A DNA stretch of 64,000 nucleotides from Akkermansia muciniphila (GCA_945874895.1 CAMCIC010000007.1:62001-126000), one strand, 5' to 3'; counted from the first letter of the stretch, positions 34,380 through 43,765 are shown. Numbers and translations: made by a program. The notes: generated by a model not told the origin, from the letters alone.

Positions 34380-35792
34380 ATGATCCATCCACTCTCCATC
34401 AACCGACGATCCTTCTTGGAAAAGTCCTTCGCGGGAATCGGCGGCATCGCATTTGCCTCGCTGATGCAGCAAGCACGTGGTGAAGAAGCACCATGGCCGG
34501 GGCGCTACGACAATCTGCTCCACTACACACCCAAGGCAAAACGTGTGATCCATTTATGTATGGCGGGCGGGCCATCGCAGTTTGAGTCATTCGACTACAA
34601 ACCAGAACTGAACAAAATCAACGGTCAACCGTTCCCAGAAAGTTTCACCAAGGGTCAACAGCTCGCTCAGTTGCAGGGATCCAAACTGGTGGCACGTGGT
34701 TCGTTTGCAAAGTTCCAACAGCACGGACATTCGGGCATCTGGGTCTCCGATCTGTTTCCTCACATGGCAAAAGTGATCGATGAGTTCGCCGTCATCAACT
34801 CGATGACCACCGAGCAAATCAATCACGATCCCGCCCACGCTTTTTTGAACAGTGGATCGATTGTGAAAGGGCGACCATCGATGGGTTCGTGGATGCTCTA
34901 CGGCTTGGGCGCCGAAACTTCCGAACTCCCCGGTTACATCGTTCTTATGTCAGCCGGTGGTGGAGGCGCGCAGCCCGTGAGTTCCCGCCAGTGGTCCTCG
35001 GGCTTTCTGCCGGGAAAATACCAGGGAGTGCAGTTTCAATCCAACGGAGCGGCCGTGCACTACCTCGGCAGTCCTGATGGCATTTGCCAATCGACCCAGC
35101 GTCAGGTGGTCGATGAGGTCAAGCGTATGAATGGTTTGCTTGCAGAGACCCGGTATGATCGCGAGATCGCCGCTCGCATTTCGCAATACGAAATGGCATT
35201 CCGCATGCAGACATCCGTGCCTGGCCTCACGGAGCTGAGCGGTGAACCGAAGAACGTCCTCGATCTTTACGGCATCAAGGAACCGAACGAGTCGAGCTTT
35301 GCCCGCAACTGCCTGCTCGCACGTCGCATGGTCGAGCGCGGTGTGCGCTTCGTGCAACTCTATCACAGAGCCTGGGATCATCACAGCAATATCGAGAAAG
35401 ACATGCCATTTTCCGCGAAAAACACGGATCAAGCGACGGCCGCGTTGATCATGGACCTCAAACAGCGCGGTATGCTCGAAGACACTCTGATCATTTGGGG
35501 CGGCGAATTCGGCCGCACCCCTATGGGACAGGGCACGGGACGCGACCATCACATCAATGCCTTCAGTCTACTGATGGCTGGCGGCGGCATCAAGGGCGGC
35601 ACAGTCTATGGTAAGACCGATGAACTCGGATACGGCGTAGCGGAAAACAAGGTGACAGTGCACGACCTCCACGCCACCATGCTCCATCAACTCGGCATCA
35701 ACGACGCAGCTTTCACCTACAAGTTCCAAGGGCTCGACTTCAAACTCAGCGGCGTAGAACCAGCCAAAGTGATCAAAGCGATCCTCGCGTAG
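34380..35792 (+). CDS. DUF1501-family secreted protein (sulfatase-like fold)
   Basis: A 470-residue protein. The N-terminus NRRSFLEKSFAGIGG is a twin-arginine export signal. The domain shows HLCMAGGPSQFESFDYKPEL, with KNVLDLYGI and DTLIIWGGEFGRTPMGQG downstream, all typical of DUF1501, a relative of the alkaline-phosphatase/sulfatase superfamily. The sulfatase Cys/Ser formylglycine motif is not seen. It starts 14 bases after the PSD1 gene and belongs to one operon with it. The two are expected to act together outside the cytoplasm. Confidence 0.9.
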   Translation: MIHPLSINRRSFLEKSFAGIGGIAFASLMQQARGEEAPWPGRYDNLLHYTPKAKRVIHLCMAGGPSQFESFDYKPELNKINGQPFPESFTKGQQLAQLQGSKLVARGSFAKFQQHGHSGIWVSDLFPHMAKVIDEFAVINSMTTEQINHDPAHAFLNSGSIVKGRPSMGSWMLYGLGAETSELPGYIVLMSAGGGGAQPVSSRQWSSGFLPGKYQGVQFQSNGAAVHYLGSPDGICQSTQRQVVDEVKRMNGLLAETRYDREIAARISQYEMAFRMQTSVPGLTELSGEPKNVLDLYGIKEPNESSFARNCLLARRMVERGVRFVQLYHRAWDHHSNIEKDMPFSAKNTDQATAALIMDLKQRGMLEDTLIIWGGEFGRTPMGQGTGRDHHINAFSLLMAGGGIKGGTVYGKTDELGYGVAENKVTVHDLHATMLHQLGINDAAFTYKFQGLDFKLSGVEPAKVIKAILA

Positions 35793-35945
35793 ATTCTCTC
35801 AGTTGCATGGAAGGATTCGGGTTCTCTTCCGCACCTAGGTGCGCCACATACCAACTCAGGGCAAAACCCCGGGTGAGTTTGTCGTGATTGATTTAGTAAG
35901 AAGAATGGACTTACAAATCACGATCTGGATTTGTTAGTGAAAAAT

Positions 35946-36893
35946 TCACTCCTCAATGAACACCTCGATCTGCTGGCCGACGTAAACGCGGAACGAATCC
36001 GGCGGAGCGAAGGAGAAAATGACTTGTAACACACGGGTGTCTACACGTTCGGTGCTGGAACCTGTGAGACTCGTTTTGGGCACCACGTAGGGTTCGATGT
36101 ATTCCAACTTGAGCTCGATGGGCTGATCGCGGTTTCCTTTGATGTGCGCCACGGCCTTCTGACCGCTGCGGATGCGCATGGCGTTTTGCTCGTCCACATC
36201 CACCCGTGCCTGCAAGCGATCGATGCGCCCAAACAAAAGCGCTGGGTTCTTCGGATCGGTTCCGGCCCACTCACCTGCGCGGACATTCAATTGCAGCACC
36301 GTGCCATCGCGCGGCGCAGTGACAGTGTAACGACTGATCAAAAGCTCGACGCTGCGTTTTGCAGCCTCTGCCACCTGCAATTCGGCATGGGATGCGAGCA
36401 ACTGTGACTCCGCGACTTGGAATTGGTCTTTGGCGGTTTGCCATTCCTGCTCAATGATGGCGCGCTTATCTACCACCTTATCGAGGCGGTCGAACACCGA
36501 TCGCGCGGCATCGCGCTGGGATTCCGCCACTTGGACAGCGGCGCGCGCGCGTGCGACCTGCGCCTCTGCGGTGATCCGTTGTGCCTCGATCTCGCGATGA
36601 TCGACGACAAAAAGCACCTCTCCTTTTTTCACCTGTTGCCAGATCTCTACGGCTACTTCTTTGACCTGCCCTACCATCGGTGCCGCGATGATGACGTTTT
36701 CGCCGAAAGACTCCACGATACCGTTTGCCGCGATCATGCGATCGTAGGGGCGAGACGGAGGAGGCTGCGGCGGAGCCGTAGGAATCGCCGACTCCGCAGA
36801 CTTGATCTTGTTGCTGACAAGAAAAATTCCATAAAGGCCTGCAAGGGCGACAACGAATGTCAAATAACGCAAGAAAGTGAGGATGAGTTGCAT
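35946..36893 (-). CDS. HlyD/MacA-type membrane fusion protein of an ABC exporter
   Basis: A 315-residue protein with an N-terminal membrane anchor (LTFLRYLTFVVALAGLYGIF), lipoyl-like half domains, a helical hairpin (about 105-190, rich in Ala, Glu and Gln) and a beta-barrel domain. ANGIVESFGENVIIAAPMVG is the usual first strand of the family. It links an inner-membrane permease to the outer membrane or periplasm. It is the third gene in the permease-ATPase-fusion protein operon, an arrangement resembling DevBCA exporters of cyanobacteria, which export glycolipids. No TolC-like gene is adjacent. Confidence 0.87.
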   Translation of the reverse strand: MQLILTFLRYLTFVVALAGLYGIFLVSNKIKSAESAIPTAPPQPPPSRPYDRMIAANGIVESFGENVIIAAPMVGQVKEVAVEIWQQVKKGEVLFVVDHREIEAQRITAEAQVARARAAVQVAESQRDAARSVFDRLDKVVDKRAIIEQEWQTAKDQFQVAESQLLASHAELQVAEAAKRSVELLISRYTVTAPRDGTVLQLNVRAGEWAGTDPKNPALLFGRIDRLQARVDVDEQNAMRIRSGQKAVAHIKGNRDQPIELKLEYIEPYVVPKTSLTGSSTERVDTRVLQVIFSFAPPDSFRVYVGQQIEVFIEE

Positions 36894-36905
36894 GAGATGA
36901 TGGGG

Positions 36906-37646
36906 TTAACGGTGATGATCAAAATCAAATTCCGCAGTGGGGACGGACTCGAGGATGCGACCATCGTTCATGGTGGCAATACGATCTGAATATTGTAGGA
37001 TGCGGTGATCGTGCGTGACAACGATCGCACAGCGTCCGGGTTGCCTCATGAGGTCGCGAAATAACTCCATCACACGCTGACCGTTCTCGGCATCGAGCGC
37101 GGCGGTCGGTTCATCACAAATGATCAGGCGCGGATTGTGCACGAGGGCACGGGCGATGGCTACACGTTGTTGTTGTCCGCCGGAAAGCTGGTTCGGCCGC
37201 TTTCTCATATGCTCGGAGAGGCCTACCTGCTCTAACGATTTTCTCGCATGCGGCAGCGCTTTCGAGAGACTCATGCCCTGAATGAGCAATGGCACAGCGG
37301 CGTTCTCCTCGCAGGAAATCGTAGGGATCAAATTGAACTGTTGGAAAATGAAACCAACATTCAGCGCCCGAAATCGGGTGATAGCGGATTTTTTCATGCT
37401 GTGCAGCGGTTCGCCCAACACTTGCAGTTCACCCGAATCAGGCGTGAGAGTGCCGGCGAGGATGCTGATGAGCGTCGTTTTGCCGCAACCTGACGGGCCT
37501 AAGAGCATCAGAATTTCCGACTCGTAGGCATCGATGTCAATGCCATGCAAGACCTGAATCTTCGCGTTTCCGGCGCCAAAACTCTTGGTAACGGAACGGG
37601 CACTGGCAGCTAGGACGGGAGAGGACATGAGGGGGAAATCAACCAC
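36906..37646 (-). CDS. ABC transporter ATP-binding protein (MacB/LolD/DevA type)
   Basis: A 246-residue ATPase with Walker [11 protein letters not shown]-loop FQQFNLIPT, signature [15 protein letters not shown], Walker [14 protein letters not shown] and the switch His in VVTHDHR. All catalytic motifs are intact. Sequence and context place it with LolD/MacB/DevA exporters. It overlaps the permease gene by 8 bases at its start and is followed after 12 bases by the fusion protein. Confidence 0.95.
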   Translation of the reverse strand: MVDFPLMSSPVLAASARSVTKSFGAGNAKIQVLHGIDIDAYESEILMLLGPSGCGKTTLISILAGTLTPDSGELQVLGEPLHSMKKSAITRFRALNVGFIFQQFNLIPTISCEENAAVPLLIQGMSLSKALPHARKSLEQVGLSEHMRKRPNQLSGGQQQRVAIARALVHNPRLIICDEPTAALDAENGQRVMELFRDLMRQPGRCAIVVTHDHRILQYSDRIATMNDGRILESVPTAEFDFDHHR

Positions 37647-38799
37647 GGAACACTACGGCGGCATCGAGCAAACTGACGCGCAGGATGCCGAGGAACGAAG
37701 CGAGGGAGCAGATCACAACGATCACCCCCAGAACAGCAAAAGGAATCACGTCCGGCATGTAAAAAGGGGGCTGGGTGTTTTTGATCGCTGCTAAACCAAA
37801 CAGGGAAGCCAAAGCCAAGCCGATGCCATATCCCACAAATCCCACCACACTCACCTGCGATAGCAACATCATGCAGAGCTTTGCGTTCGATGCGCCCATC
37901 GCCTTCAGTGCGCCGTAATGCCTCAAATTATCCAACACAAACAAATAAAACGTCTGACAAGAAATGGCGACACCGACGATGAATCCAACCAGCACCGTGG
38001 TTCCGAACGAAATCGGAATCCCTGTGTTTTTCACATACCAGAAAATGGTGGCGGTATTGAATTCGCGATTTGAAGATTGGAAACCGGCATTGGTGTAGGC
38101 TTTTAGACCCGTGTTGGTCTCAATGCCTGCCGCTACCGACTCCGCATCGCGCCCTGGACGGGGTTGCACGAGAATCGCGGAGAGCATTTTGCGTTGCGGT
38201 GGTGAATAGCTGAGAGCCCGCTCGTAAGTGGTCCAGATGAAAGGCCCCCCCGTGAACGATCGCATCGCCTGACAGATTCCCACAATGCGCGCTTCCTGAT
38301 CGTTGATTTCGAAAACATCGCCCATTTTCAAGGGGGTTTTCGGATTGGGAGAAAGCCTCTTGAGTGCGAGGTCATCCACGATCACGGCATTCGGCTGGCG
38401 CAGCGCCTCGATGCTTCCCTCAATCATTCGCTGTGGTGATCCCGCAAAGGTCGTGGAATCAACCCCCAAAAGTTGTACCACCGTGAGACTGCCATTTTCC
38501 AATCGCACGTTTTGCACCCCAGAATACAGAGGCATGGCCCACTCTACCCCATCACAACTCCGCACGCGACCCAGATCGGTATCGCGCATGGCAATGGTCT
38601 GATTGACCTGGCGCACCTCGGTTTCCACCACCCAGATCGGAGCCGGAGCGTTTTTCAGAATTGCCGTGGTCCAGCGCATGAGCCCACAAAACACGGAACT
38701 CTGTTGAGTCATCAAAAATGTCGCGAACATCACCCCGAACACCAGCATCAAGTATTTGGCGGAATCGCCAAAAAGCATTTTCAGGGCAAGGCGGAACAT
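37639..38799 (-). CDS. FtsX/MacB-like permease of an ABC exporter (DevC-like)
   Basis: A 386-residue protein with one N-terminal membrane segment (about 15-35), a periplasmic domain of about 230 residues, and three C-terminal segments typical of FtsX-like permeases (SFGTTVLVGFIVGVAISC, SVVGFVGYGIGLALASLFGL, VIPFAVLGVIVVICSLASF). RHYGALKAMGAS is the coupling-helix motif of the family. DevC relatives have the same topology and gene order. With the ATPase and fusion protein it should export a lipid, peptide or small molecule; the cargo is unknown. Confidence 0.88.
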   Translation of the reverse strand: MFRLALKMLFGDSAKYLMLVFGVMFATFLMTQQSSVFCGLMRWTTAILKNAPAPIWVVETEVRQVNQTIAMRDTDLGRVRSCDGVEWAMPLYSGVQNVRLENGSLTVVQLLGVDSTTFAGSPQRMIEGSIEALRQPNAVIVDDLALKRLSPNPKTPLKMGDVFEINDQEARIVGICQAMRSFTGGPFIWTTYERALSYSPPQRKMLSAILVQPRPGRDAESVAAGIETNTGLKAYTNAGFQSSNREFNTATIFWYVKNTGIPISFGTTVLVGFIVGVAISCQTFYLFVLDNLRHYGALKAMGASNAKLCMMLLSQVSVVGFVGYGIGLALASLFGLAAIKNTQPPFYMPDVIPFAVLGVIVVICSLASFLGILRVSLLDAAVVFRG

Positions 38800-38854
38800 G
38801 ACTCAGTCGAGTCTAGGGCAGTTGAAGGCAATTGCAAACCTCAAGACGAGAAAA

Positions 38855-38962
38855 TTAAATCAGTCCCATGAGGGCCAGCACTTTGCTAGCACCCCAGATG
38901 AAGGTCAATACGATGGCAACCATCAGCAATTTCGCGCAAATCTCAACTTGTGGACGGGTCAT
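38855..38962 (-). CDS. Possible 35-residue single-helix membrane protein
   Basis: From ATG 38962 a 35-codon frame reads MTRPQVEICAKLL and continues as a clean hydrophobic helix (MVAIVLTFIWGASKVLALMG). Composition and length look like a small membrane protein and it lies 55 bases upstream of the exporter permease on the same strand. No ribosome-binding site is clear. An in-frame extension to 39079 is less protein-like. The reality of the gene is uncertain. Confidence 0.4.
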   Translation of the reverse strand: MTRPQVEICAKLLMVAIVLTFIWGASKVLALMGLI

Positions 38963-39321
38963 GACACGCGAAGTCAAGGCATGATCCGCACATTTGGCAA
39001 GCGGGAAATGAAGAAACGCCCACCACGGGCGATCATACGAGGGAGAGAATCTTCCGTGAGAGAAACGCAAGCTGACCATGGAGACGAGTTTTGACAGAAT
39101 ATCAGAATTTTTCAGAATTTCACCATGGTCATGGGGCCGCTATCACCTTTCCGATCCCGATTCGTAGGTGCTGCCTGAAATCTCTTTATCGGGTCATTCA
39201 GAAATTCTATCAACCCTGCTTCCCCCTATCGAGAAAAACCGATCCTCTTTCACTGCCTTACAGGCATGGTGTTCCTAGGCTTGATCACCGCGATACTCAC
39301 GATGCCACGTCGTGCGCGACT
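38963..39321. other. Intergenic region with no clear gene
   Basis: About 360 bp between the exporter operon and the pseudo-trypsin lipoprotein gene. It contains the repeated motif TCAGAATTT (39104-39121, as TATCAGAATTTTTCAGAATTTC) and should hold the exporter promoter. No terminator with a T-run, RNA gene or convincing short frame was found. Confidence 0.4.
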
Positions 39322-40683
39322 TTATTTCGCATCGTCGATTTTTTTGTTCAAATCATCGATGATATCCTTGCGCGCGCCCAGAGATGCCTCCGCATGAGAG
39401 CGATGATACCAGGAAAACATTTCCACTTTTGTATCAGCAACTCCGCGTTGTGCCAGTGATAGCGATTCCGCGAGCAAGCCGCGCCATCTTTTTTTCACAT
39501 CTGCCGCGCTCATGAGAAGTTTTTTGCCATTGCCCTCGGCCTTCCATTTTTCCAAATTCTGCACGATAGATTTTTCTTTATTTTGCTCGAGCACTGACTC
39601 CACGGTCGTGGTGGAACCATGGATCACCGCATCATAGGCAGGCACATTTTCCTTCAACTGAACATTGGCTAAGGCTGAGACGAGACGCGTGGTATCGTCA
39701 AATTCCCGCAGACGCTTTGTCTCGGCGATAAAACTGCCAATTTTCGTTTCCTTCCAAACCAACTCCTGGTTGAGCCTGACGACGAATTGTTGGGGGGTGC
39801 CCGTGTTTGAGTTGTTGCTCTGCCACAGTCCCGTGGGTTTATCGATCACCTTGCCCATAACGCCTAACACTTTTCCAGAAATCGCATGTATCACAGGTCC
39901 GCCGGGCGCGCTTTGTAGGTAAGTATTGTCCAGCAGCAAGGCGGCTCCATCAACGCCTACGACGCCGGCTTTCTCCAAGGCGAGCCCCGATGAATTTTTC
40001 GCCATGCCCAGCGCCAGCACGGAAACGTTAGCAGGAATCTCCTGCCCTGCGGCAACGACTTCCATTTTCTGAGACACATCATCCAAGACCTGCATCCGGG
40101 CGATGTCCACGCCCTCACAAAGCTCTAATGCACCGAATTTTGTCAGCGCCTGACCACCGGACGTGCGGATGGTCAGCTTCTGATTTCCAGAAAGCACACT
40201 GATTGCCGTGTAGAGAAAAACCTTGCCTCCCTGCGCTGCAAGAAAAGCCCCACCGCTGGCATGGTCGCCCTCGATGGATACAAAAGCCTGCTCCACAGAC
40301 TTGCTGATCTGCGGCTCCGATGCGTTGTCTGAGGCTTGATTCGCATCTCCGCTGGGAGTCATCGTCGCGGCAGCCAACTTGGTTTTGAGTTCATCGATTT
40401 GGCGATTCAGGTCCACGATCTGACTCTCCAGAGGCAACAATCGCTGCACTTCTTTTTCGAGTTGATCCTTGCGATCCGTCAGTGCCTTGGCAGCCGCTTC
40501 ATTGAGACCTGCTTGGTTTGCCCTTAGAGATACCACATCTGCTTGCAAACTAATTTTATCACTCTCTAACGAAGCAACCGCAGTTTCCAAATCGGCAATC
40601 TTCTGCTTGTTTTTTTCGTCCTCCTTGCAAGCAGAGAACATCAGGGAAAACAAGGCCATCCAGCACAGGGAAAAAACTTTCAT
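39322..40683 (-). CDS. Lipoprotein with coiled coil and catalytically inactive trypsin-like domain
   Basis: A 453-residue lipoprotein: FSAC lipobox with the lipid Cys at 19, then a coiled coil (about 24-105). A domain with the order of strands of HtrA/trypsin-type proteases follows (about 128-305). The key positions are changed: the His of T-A-x-H-V is Ser162 (YTAISVL), and the Ser of G-x-S-G-G-P is Pro260 (QSAPGGPVI). The Asp in VDIARMQV (193) is kept. It is therefore expected to be a pseudo-protease, perhaps a scaffold or ligand-binding protein. The last 150 residues are helical and not recognised. The start at 40683 is chosen because it begins the lipoprotein signal; an upstream in-frame ATG adds 12 residues. 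Confidence 0.75.
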   Translation of the reverse strand: MKVFSLCWMALFSLMFSACKEDEKNKQKIADLETAVASLESDKISLQADVVSLRANQAGLNEAAAKALTDRKDQLEKEVQRLLPLESQIVDLNRQIDELKTKLAAATMTPSGDANQASDNASEPQISKSVEQAFVSIEGDHASGGAFLAAQGGKVFLYTAISVLSGNQKLTIRTSGGQALTKFGALELCEGVDIARMQVLDDVSQKMEVVAAGQEIPANVSVLALGMAKNSSGLALEKAGVVGVDGAALLLDNTYLQSAPGGPVIHAISGKVLGVMGKVIDKPTGLWQSNNSNTGTPQQFVVRLNQELVWKETKIGSFIAETKRLREFDDTTRLVSALANVQLKENVPAYDAVIHGSTTTVESVLEQNKEKSIVQNLEKWKAEGNGKKLLMSAADVKKRWRGLLAESLSLAQRGVADTKVEMFSWYHRSHAEASLGARKDIIDDLNKKIDDAK

Positions 40684-40810
40684 GCAATCGGTTTGGGTTG
40701 AGAACCATGGATAAGCCATTCGATCGAAACACTCAAGCTGGAAAACATTTCAGCGCAAGCCGCTCGTGGAGAAGTGTTGCAGGAGGATCAAAGGCTGCTA
40801 GCATCACAGT

Positions 40811-41437
40811 ATGAACAAACCCTCGGAGACGGATGCCACGAACCGCATCACCCATGCGATATTGGAACTGATTGGTCGCATCCCAGAAACCCACGAAGTG
40901 CCGGTCGGAGAGACAGAAGCGAGAGCCCGACACATCGCCAACACTGCCGCGGCAAAAGCCGCCACGACGGCGGGTGCCCTGGCCCTCCCGCCAGGTCCCT
41001 TGGGCTGGTTGACCATCATCCCCGAATTGCTTGCAGTTTGGCGCATTCAAGGACAAATGGTGGCGGACCTTGCAGGACTGTATGGAAAGACGGCCTCCCT
41101 CTCACAAAGTCAGATGCTGTATTGCATTTTCCGGCATGGAGCCGCCATGGCCGTTCGTGACCTAGTCATACGCGTGGGAGATCGCTATTTGGTGAAACAA
41201 GCCACACATCAGGCCTTGCAAAAAGCAGCGCAAAAAATCGGCATCAAACTCACCCAAAAAGGAATCGCCCGAGGCATCTCTCGCTGGTTGCCTTTCATCG
41301 GTGCCGTGGGTGTCGGAGGCTACGCCTACTACGATACGGCACAGGTCGCAAAAACCGCCATCGAGATGTTCCAAAAAGACATCGAACACGACGAACCGAC
41401 GATCTTGTCAGCACAGGCGATCGATCTTCCCCCGTGA
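40811..41437 (+). CDS. EcsC-like protein
   Basis: A 208-residue protein with two long hydrophobic stretches: AAKAATTAGALALPPGPLGWLTIIPELLAV (about 47-77) and the glycine-rich PFIGAVGVGGYAYYDT (about 174-189). The P-G-P-L-G-x-x-T and A-V-W-R-I-Q motifs are those of the EcsC family. Known EcsC proteins of Bacillus are linked to ABC transporters and peptide sorting, but in Gram-negative bacteria the role is unknown. It is divergent from the pseudo-trypsin lipoprotein gene and is followed 85 bases later by ribF on the same strand. Confidence 0.75.
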   Translation: MNKPSETDATNRITHAILELIGRIPETHEVPVGETEARARHIANTAAAKAATTAGALALPPGPLGWLTIIPELLAVWRIQGQMVADLAGLYGKTASLSQSQMLYCIFRHGAAMAVRDLVIRVGDRYLVKQATHQALQKAAQKIGIKLTQKGIARGISRWLPFIGAVGVGGYAYYDTAQVAKTAIEMFQKDIEHDEPTILSAQAIDLPP

Positions 41438-41522
41438 ATCCTATCGCGGCAGCCAAAGAAGAATGCAAAAAGCCGCCGATTGGGCATTTACGTCGAACGG
41501 GAAATGCTCCAGAGTTTCCTTG

Positions 41523-42467
41523 ATGTTTCGAGCCACTCAAGCCGCCGATCTTGCTGGACTGCCCATGCCACTCCACCTGGCACTGGGTGTTTTCGATGGC
41601 GTGCACCTCGGCCACCAGTCGGTCATCGCAAGTGCGATGGAAGCGTCAACTCGACATGGCGGCAGTTCCGTGGTTGTTACTTTCGAACCGCATCCCATCC
41701 GCGTTTTATCACCGGAACGGGCGCCCCGACAACTTCTCGCATCCCTGGATCACAAGTGCCGACTCCTCCAACGCATGGGTGTGAATGCCGTGCTGGCTCT
41801 GCCATTTGATGCAGCACTGGCTACCATGAGTGCGGAGGCTTTTTTTTCCCTGTTACTGCAGGCAGGAAACTTGGCAACCATTGCGGTGGGCGAAGACTGG
41901 CGGTTTGGTCGCGGTCGCGAGGGTGATGTCGCGTTTCTCCGCCACTGCGGTAATGCACATGGCATTGGCATTCATGCTCTCCCTCCCATCATGCACGAGG
42001 GCGAGCGCATCAGTAGCACCCGCATCCGGCAATCAATTCGTGATGGTGCGTTGATCAATGCCGCTTCGATGCTGGGACGTCACTACGGAGTCGAAGGAAT
42101 GGTAGTGAAAGGCCAACAACTCGGGCGAACCATCGGCTTCCCCACCGCCAATCTCGCCCTTCATAATGAACAACTGCCCCCTGATGGTGTGTGGATCGTG
42201 GAAGTGTGCAGCGAATCGGAGCGCTGGCATGGCGTTGCGAATCTGGGAGTGCGTCCCACCATCGGCGACTCAGTCCGATCTCTTGAAGTTCACCTTTTCG
42301 ATATGTCCGCTGACCTTTATGGGAAAATTCTCGAAGTCGAATTTCTTCAACATCTGCGACCTGAAAAAAAATTCGAACATCTCGATGCCCTGAAGGATCA
42401 AATTGCAAGGGATGCGGCCACCGCTAGAGATTGGCTGAATGCACGCGGTTACCCCAAAAAACTCTAA
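41523..42467 (+). CDS. ribF: Bifunctional riboflavin kinase/FAD synthetase
   Basis: A 314-residue protein from ATG 41523. The N-terminal FAD synthetase (adenylyltransferase) domain has LGVFDGVHLGHQ, the nucleotide-binding HxGH, and ISSTRIRQSIRDG. The C-terminal riboflavin kinase domain (about 190-310) has GRTIGFPTANL with the phosphate-binding PTAN motif and NLGVRPTIG. It makes FMN and FAD from riboflavin and ATP in the cytoplasm. The frame is open upstream to 41301, where it overlaps the EcsC-like gene, but the family start is here. No FMN riboswitch is present. Confidence 0.95.
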   Translation: MFRATQAADLAGLPMPLHLALGVFDGVHLGHQSVIASAMEASTRHGGSSVVVTFEPHPIRVLSPERAPRQLLASLDHKCRLLQRMGVNAVLALPFDAALATMSAEAFFSLLLQAGNLATIAVGEDWRFGRGREGDVAFLRHCGNAHGIGIHALPPIMHEGERISSTRIRQSIRDGALINAASMLGRHYGVEGMVVKGQQLGRTIGFPTANLALHNEQLPPDGVWIVEVCSESERWHGVANLGVRPTIGDSVRSLEVHLFDMSADLYGKILEVEFLQHLRPEKKFEHLDALKDQIARDAATARDWLNARGYPKKL

Positions 42468-42591
42468 GATCGCTCGGTTCAGGGCTATGGATTGCAGGTC
42501 CGTGAGGCACCATCATGACAGGTTTTTACTGGAAGATTGACTGGTCAGCGCTACGTAAGGGATGTAGCAAATCTGCCGCCGACACCCATCC

Positions 42592-43746
42592 ATGGAACGT
42601 TTCGATCTAGCCCTGTCCGTGCCCTTCACGCATCGCGTCTGTTTCACGCATGACGCCTTCTCGTTGGAAAATTCCTTGTTGCGCGATCTCTTAAGAGAAA
42701 GCGGTGGTCGTCGCGTGCTGGTTTATGTTGAGGATGCCGTTGCACAAGCGTGGCCTGCTTTGGCATCATCGATCAGCCGCTATCTGTCCGATGGCAGTGT
42801 GGAACTTTGCGCCATTCATATCAAACCCGGCGCCGAAGCGTGCAAGGCAGATGATTCCCTCGTGCGGCATGTTTGGGATCAGGTGGAAAAAAGCAAGATT
42901 GATCGGCATTCCTGCATCCTTTGCGTGGGTGGGGGCGCTTTCCTTGACGCTGTCGGTTTCGGTGCCGCCACCGCCCACCGCGGTGTGCGGCTGCTGCGTT
43001 TCCCAACCACAACGCTGTCCCAAGACGACAGTGGAGTCGGCGTGAAAAACGGCATCAATGCCTTCGGCAAAAAAAACTGGATCGGTAGCTTCGCCGTGCC
43101 ATACGCCGTAATCAACGACTTCACATTTCTCCATAGCCAGGATCCAGAAATCAGTCGATTGGGCCTGATCGAAGCGATCAAGGTTGCCTTGGTCAAGGAT
43201 GCCGATTTTTTCTCATGGATCGAAACAAACGCCGCCGCGCTGGCAGTGCTCGATCACCATGCGCTGGAAGAGTGCGTGAAACGTTCCGCGCTGTGGCATG
43301 CACGGCACATCACCACCGGAGGTGATCCTTTCGAAATGGGTAGCAGTCGACCCCTCGATTTCGGTCACTGGGCCGCCCACAAAATGGAGCAACTCAGCGG
43401 TTTCAAATTGAGTCATGCTGCTGCCGTAGCCGTCGGACTGTGGCTCGATGTTTGCTACTCCGTAAAAGCGGGACTGCTCGATGAGGCGGATGCCCGCCGT
43501 ATCGCCACCGTGCTGGAGACCATGGAGATGCCGATGTTTGACCCACAACTTCTCGCGCGCGACTCGTCCGATCAACTCGCCGTGCTCGCTGGGCTGGAAG
43601 AATTCCGCGAACACCTCGGCGGGAGGCTCACCGTTCTTCTGCTGCGCGCTCCAGGACAAGGCGTAGATGTTCATGAAATGAATCATGAATGGATCGCCCA
43701 ATGCATTGACCATATGCACAAACGTGCAACAGCCGCCATGCGCTGA
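42592..43746 (+). CDS. 3-Dehydroquinate synthase-family sugar-phosphate cyclase, EboD-like
   Basis: A 384-residue member of the DHQS/glycerol dehydrogenase fold. CVGGGAFLDAVGF and FPTTTLSQDDSGVGVKNGIN are the NAD-binding and lysine loops, and RPLDFGHWAAHKMEQL carries metal-ligand His residues. The AroB motif H-G-E-A-V is HAAAVAVGL here, so the protein differs from true AroB. The pattern fits EboD proteins, found in ebo operons whose other members (EboA, B, C, E, F) are not in this window. The role may be in unusual cyclitol or metabolite transport chemistry. An Ala replacing the AroB Glu makes dehydroquinate synthesis unlikely. Confidence 0.78.
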   Translation: MERFDLALSVPFTHRVCFTHDAFSLENSLLRDLLRESGGRRVLVYVEDAVAQAWPALASSISRYLSDGSVELCAIHIKPGAEACKADDSLVRHVWDQVEKSKIDRHSCILCVGGGAFLDAVGFGAATAHRGVRLLRFPTTTLSQDDSGVGVKNGINAFGKKNWIGSFAVPYAVINDFTFLHSQDPEISRLGLIEAIKVALVKDADFFSWIETNAAALAVLDHHALEECVKRSALWHARHITTGGDPFEMGSSRPLDFGHWAAHKMEQLSGFKLSHAAAVAVGLWLDVCYSVKAGLLDEADARRIATVLETMEMPMFDPQLLARDSSDQLAVLAGLEEFREHLGGRLTVLLLRAPGQGVDVHEMNHEWIAQCIDHMHKRATAAMR

Positions 43747-43765
43747 TCAGGGAAGCGCCCAGACA

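Noticed and set aside
41438-41522. FMN riboswitch upstream of ribF
   Set aside because: The 85-base spacer is too short and lacks the conserved RFN-type helices.
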